Shown here: piece by piece, positions 61,357 to 64,000 of the stretch
Position numbering within the stretch: position 1 is the first letter of the stretch
How the letters are laid out: each line of letters opens with the position of its first letter
Program-made: the position numbers and the translations under genes
The notes under the pieces: generated by a model
Database searches by the model: none
Seen by the model: the letters and a program-made list of their open reading frames with translations, nothing else
Told to the model about the DNA's origin: nothing
Assembly (NCBI GenBank): GCA_965652645.1
Contig: CBFGXE010000008.1
Span: forward strand, 1 to 64,000
Source: ZC4RG30 sp965652645
GTDB taxonomy: Bacteria; Pseudomonadota; Gammaproteobacteria; Steroidobacterales; Steroidobacteraceae
Direction: 5' to 3'
Length of the DNA stretch: 64,000 nucleotides

Positions 61357-63531
61357 ATGACTGTAACTGAACTTGCGAGACGCTCGCGCCGCCCACTGGG
61401 CACCCTCGGCCTGTCGGTCCTGCTGGTGCTTTCCCTCATTGGTGCCGGCTCCACCGGCGCGCCGGCCGGGCAGGCGCAGAGCCTGCTGCCGGAGAATGCG
61501 CTGGCACCGAGCGAGCGGCATGCGCGCACGGCCAAACGCATCGGCACCATGCTGGTGAACAACCACTACCGGCGCGTGTCAACCATCGACGATCGCATGT
61601 CCGAGGAGATCTACCAGCGTTACCTGGACTCCCTCGACGGCCAGCGCAGCTACTTCCTCGCCAGCGACATCGCCGAGTTCGACCGGTGGAAGCACCAGTT
61701 CGACAACATGATCCAGAGCGGCAAGGTCGAGCCGGCCTTCTTCATGTATGCACGCCTGCAGCAGCGCAACCGCGAGCGCATCGAGCATGCGCTGAAGCTG
61801 CTGGAGACCGAGCCGGACTTCACGCGCGCCGAGACCTTCGAGTTCGAGCGCAAGAAGGCCCCCTGGCCCACCACCCGGGAGGAGCTCGACGAACTCTGGC
61901 GCAAGCGCGTGAAGAACGATGCGCTTACCCTGGCGCTCACCGGCAAGCCCTGGTCCGAGAACGCCGAGACGCTGCGCAAGCGCTACGAGCGCGTGCTCAA
62001 GCGCGCCGAGCAGGTGACCGCCGACGAGGTGTTCGAGGTGGTGATGAACGCCTACGCGCGCACCTTCGATCCGCACTCCAGCTATTTCTCGGCGCGCAAC
62101 TCCGAGGAATACCGCATCGAGATGAGCCTGTCCTACGAGGGCATCGGCGCCACGCTGCAGTCCGAGGATGACTATGCCTCCATCGTGAACCTGCTGCCCG
62201 GCGGCCCTGCGGCCGCGGCCGGCACGCTGGGCATCAAGGACCGCATCACCGCCATCGCGCAGGGACAGGAGCCCTTCCAGGACGTCATCGGCTGGCGCCT
62301 GGACGATGTGGTCGACCTCATCCGCGGCAAGGGCGGCACGGTGGTGCGCCTGCAGGTGCTGCCCGCCGGCGCGGCGCCCGGCTCCGCCGAGAAGGTGGTC
62401 GAGATCACCCGCGGCAAGGTCACGCTCGAGAGCAAGGCTTCCAAGAAGCAGCGCGTGCAGGTCACGCGCAACGGCAAGCCGGTGCACATCGGCGTGATCA
62501 GCGTGCCCACCTTCTACCGCGACGTGGATGCGGAGGCCCGCAACGACCGCGACTTCCGCAGCACCACGCGCGACGTGGCGCGGCTGCTCGCCGAACTGCA
62601 GGAGGAAGGCCCCATGGATGGCCTGGTGCTCGACCTGCGCGGCGACGGCGGCGGATTCCTGCCCGAGGCCACTGCGCTCACCGGCCTGTTCATCGACCGC
62701 GGCCCGGTGGTGCAGCTGAAGACCTCCGACGGCCGGGTCGAGGTGCTCGATGATCCTTCCCCGGGCGCGCTCTACGACGGCCCCATGGTGGTGCTCATCG
62801 ACCGCTACAGCGCCTCGGCTTCCGAGATCTTCGCCGGCGCCATCCAGGACTACGGGCGCGGCTACGTGATCGGCCAGCGCAGCTTCGGCAAGGGCACGGT
62901 GCAGAACCTGGTGCCGCTGGACCGCTGGACGCAGACGCCGGTGGAAGGCCAGCTCACGGTGACCATCGGCAAGTTCTACCGCGTCACCGGCGAGAGCACC
63001 CAGCACCGCGGCGTGGAGCCGGACATCGTGCTGCCCTCCTCCATCAACATGGAGGAAGTCGGCGAGAGTGCGCTGGAGGCCGCCCTGCCCTGGGATCGCA
63101 TCTCGGCGGCCAGTTTCCGCCGCACCTCGCTGTCCAGGCCGCTGCCCAGCGCCGCGGAACTGGAGCAGGCGGAGGCCGCCCGCGCCACGAACGACCCGGA
63201 CTTCCGCTGGCTGGTGGAATCCATCGAGGCCAACAACCGCCTGCGCGACCAGAAGGTGTTGTCGCTGAACCTGGCCGAGCGCAAGGCCGAGCGTGAACAG
63301 CTGGATGCCGAGCGGCTCAAGCGCGAGAACGAGCGCCGCGCCAAGCTGCGCAAGCCGCCTTTCGCCACGCTCGAGGAAATGGAGAAGAGCGATGAGGTGA
63401 GCGGCGACAAGGCGCCGGACATCCTGCTCAATCGCACCGCGGAGATCATGGGCGACATCATTGCCGGCCTGCCGCGCACGCGCACCGCGGCGCGTGCGCC
63501 GGATGCAGGGAAGGCCGAGGCAAAGCCCTGA
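61357..63531 (+). CDS. prc: tail-specific protease Prc (C-terminal processing peptidase)
   Basis: This 724-residue periplasmic protease has an N-terminal signal/anchor (residues 15-40), a helical N-domain, a PDZ domain (about 240-330, LLPGGPAAAAGTLGIKDRITAI) and the S41 catalytic domain. Ser487 in SASASE and Lys512 in FGKGTVQ correspond to Ser452 and Lys477 of E. coli Prc. The C-terminal Glu/Arg-rich region is the DUF3340-type tail. It degrades or trims envelope proteins, including peptidoglycan hydrolases. The start at 61357 gives a proper signal segment. Confidence 0.94.
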   Translation: MTVTELARRSRRPLGTLGLSVLLVLSLIGAGSTGAPAGQAQSLLPENALAPSERHARTAKRIGTMLVNNHYRRVSTIDDRMSEEIYQRYLDSLDGQRSYFLASDIAEFDRWKHQFDNMIQSGKVEPAFFMYARLQQRNRERIEHALKLLETEPDFTRAETFEFERKKAPWPTTREELDELWRKRVKNDALTLALTGKPWSENAETLRKRYERVLKRAEQVTADEVFEVVMNAYARTFDPHSSYFSARNSEEYRIEMSLSYEGIGATLQSEDDYASIVNLLPGGPAAAAGTLGIKDRITAIAQGQEPFQDVIGWRLDDVVDLIRGKGGTVVRLQVLPAGAAPGSAEKVVEITRGKVTLESKASKKQRVQVTRNGKPVHIGVISVPTFYRDVDAEARNDRDFRSTTRDVARLLAELQEEGPMDGLVLDLRGDGGGFLPEATALTGLFIDRGPVVQLKTSDGRVEVLDDPSPGALYDGPMVVLIDRYSASASEIFAGAIQDYGRGYVIGQRSFGKGTVQNLVPLDRWTQTPVEGQLTVTIGKFYRVTGESTQHRGVEPDIVLPSSINMEEVGESALEAALPWDRISAASFRRTSLSRPLPSAAELEQAEAARATNDPDFRWLVESIEANNRLRDQKVLSLNLAERKAEREQLDAERLKRENERRAKLRKPPFATLEEMEKSDEVSGDKAPDILLNRTAEIMGDIIAGLPRTRTAARAPDAGKAEAKP

Positions 63532-63550
63532 GCCCCGGGCCTGCGGCCGG

Positions 63551-64000
63551 TTATTCGGCCGTGCGGTAGAACAGTTCGGACATGCCCCAGAGGTCGTGTC
63601 CGAACAGGTCCCAGGTCATCTGCTCGCCGCGGGTGAGCGCCGAGCGCAGCGCCTGGCGCACCGACTCCTCCGCCGGCAGGGTCTCCGCCGGCAGCCGGTA
63701 CTGCACCTGTGAGGCCAGGAAGTCGGCCAGGCGGCGGGCTTCGGTGGCCAGCCCCTGGGCGTTCTGGGTCATGTTGGCGCGGGCGCGGGCAATCTCCTGC
63801 ATGGCGGCCATGGCCGCGTCCGGGCCGCCATCCATGCGCGCCTCCGGGCGTGACATGGCGTCGATCATGCGCGCCATCAGGCTCACCGGAGCCAGGCGCA
63901 GCGCCAGCACCTGCGCAGCAGCGATCACGGTGAGGTTCAGCATGCGGCGGGCATCGAGGGAGAGGCCCGGATAACGCGCGCCACCGGCCTCCTCGATCTT
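63551..64000 (-). CDS. C-terminal part of an unknown protein, cut by the window edge
   Basis: The minus-strand frame is open to the right edge and reads KIEEAGGARYPGLSLDARRM before continuing to the stop at 63551, at least 149 residues. The visible part is helical, with Ala/Arg/Met-rich stretches and a C-terminal WDLFGHDLWGMSELFYRTAE. There is an internal ATG at 63943, but the upstream reading frame looks coding, so the true start lies outside the window. No family is recognised. Confidence 0.7.
   Translation of the reverse strand, partial: KIEEAGGARYPGLSLDARRMLNLTVIAAAQVLALRLAPVSLMARMIDAMSRPEARMDGGPDAAMAAMQEIARARANMTQNAQGLATEARRLADFLASQVQYRLPAETLPAEESVRQALRSALTRGEQMTWDLFGHDLWGMSELFYRTAE

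Overview
The window is a high-GC bacterial chromosome segment with dense coding, many 4-bp start/stop overlaps and gene neighbourhoods typical of Gammaproteobacteria: ftsK-lolA-rarA-serS, aat-infA facing clpS-clpA, yceD-rpmF-fabH next to maf, rluC divergent from rne, and a lexA-imuA-imuB-dnaE2 cassette. The GC content, the CstA/YbdD pair and the type II secretion genes suggest a Xanthomonadales/Nevskiales/Steroidobacterales-like gammaproteobacterium. The genus cannot be fixed from the sequence alone.

Layout. 1-990: three overlapping small unknown genes plus the first codons of a fourth abut the 3' end of a tRNA-Ser(UGA); this may be the end of an integrated element. 1.1-4.8 kb: a TetR-HlyD-ABC ATPase-ABC permease export operon behind an AT-rich palindromic operator. 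4.9-8.5 kb: two paralogous thiamine-diphosphate enzymes, each with its own promoter and separated by a terminator. 8.7-13.7 kb: the CstA pyruvate-type transporter with YbdD, a PBP4-type DacB, and a PQQ-type sugar dehydrogenase. 13.8-19.8 kb: ftsK-lolA-vanZ-rarA-serS, then divergent trxB. 20.9-24.6 kb: a secreted two-domain protein of unknown function, a FemAB-like acyltransferase and aat. 24.7-27.6 kb: infA, clpA, clpS. 27.6-33.4 kb: gspC-D-E-F of a type II secretion system, without the pseudopilin genes. 33.5-40.4 kb: a LexA-controlled mutagenesis operon, lexA-gyrI-like-imuA-imuB-dnaE2.

40.9-51.1 kb is an accessory stretch: an Lpp-type lipoprotein, a DUF4256 protein, a Fur-box-preceded PepSY membrane protein, a truncated hydrolase, a secreted beta-propeller, an NlpE-META fusion lipoprotein, a histone-H1-like small protein, a PhyH-type dioxygenase and several small exported unknowns. 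51.1-64 kb returns to core genes: fabH, rpmF, yceD, maf, a second member of the 20.9-kb secreted family, rluC, rne with a long leader, a low-molecular-weight phosphatase, aguB, small membrane proteins, the prc protease and a partial gene at the edge.

The most interesting points are the lexA cassette carrying a GyrI-like gene and an ImuB with a shortened N-terminus; the duplicated ThDP enzymes beside a pyruvate transporter; the TetR regulator with AT-hook-like motifs facing an AT-only palindrome; a GspE without its zinc cysteines; and several genes whose best promoter leaves almost no 5' leader. All promoter, operator and family assignments were made by eye. No search or computation was run.
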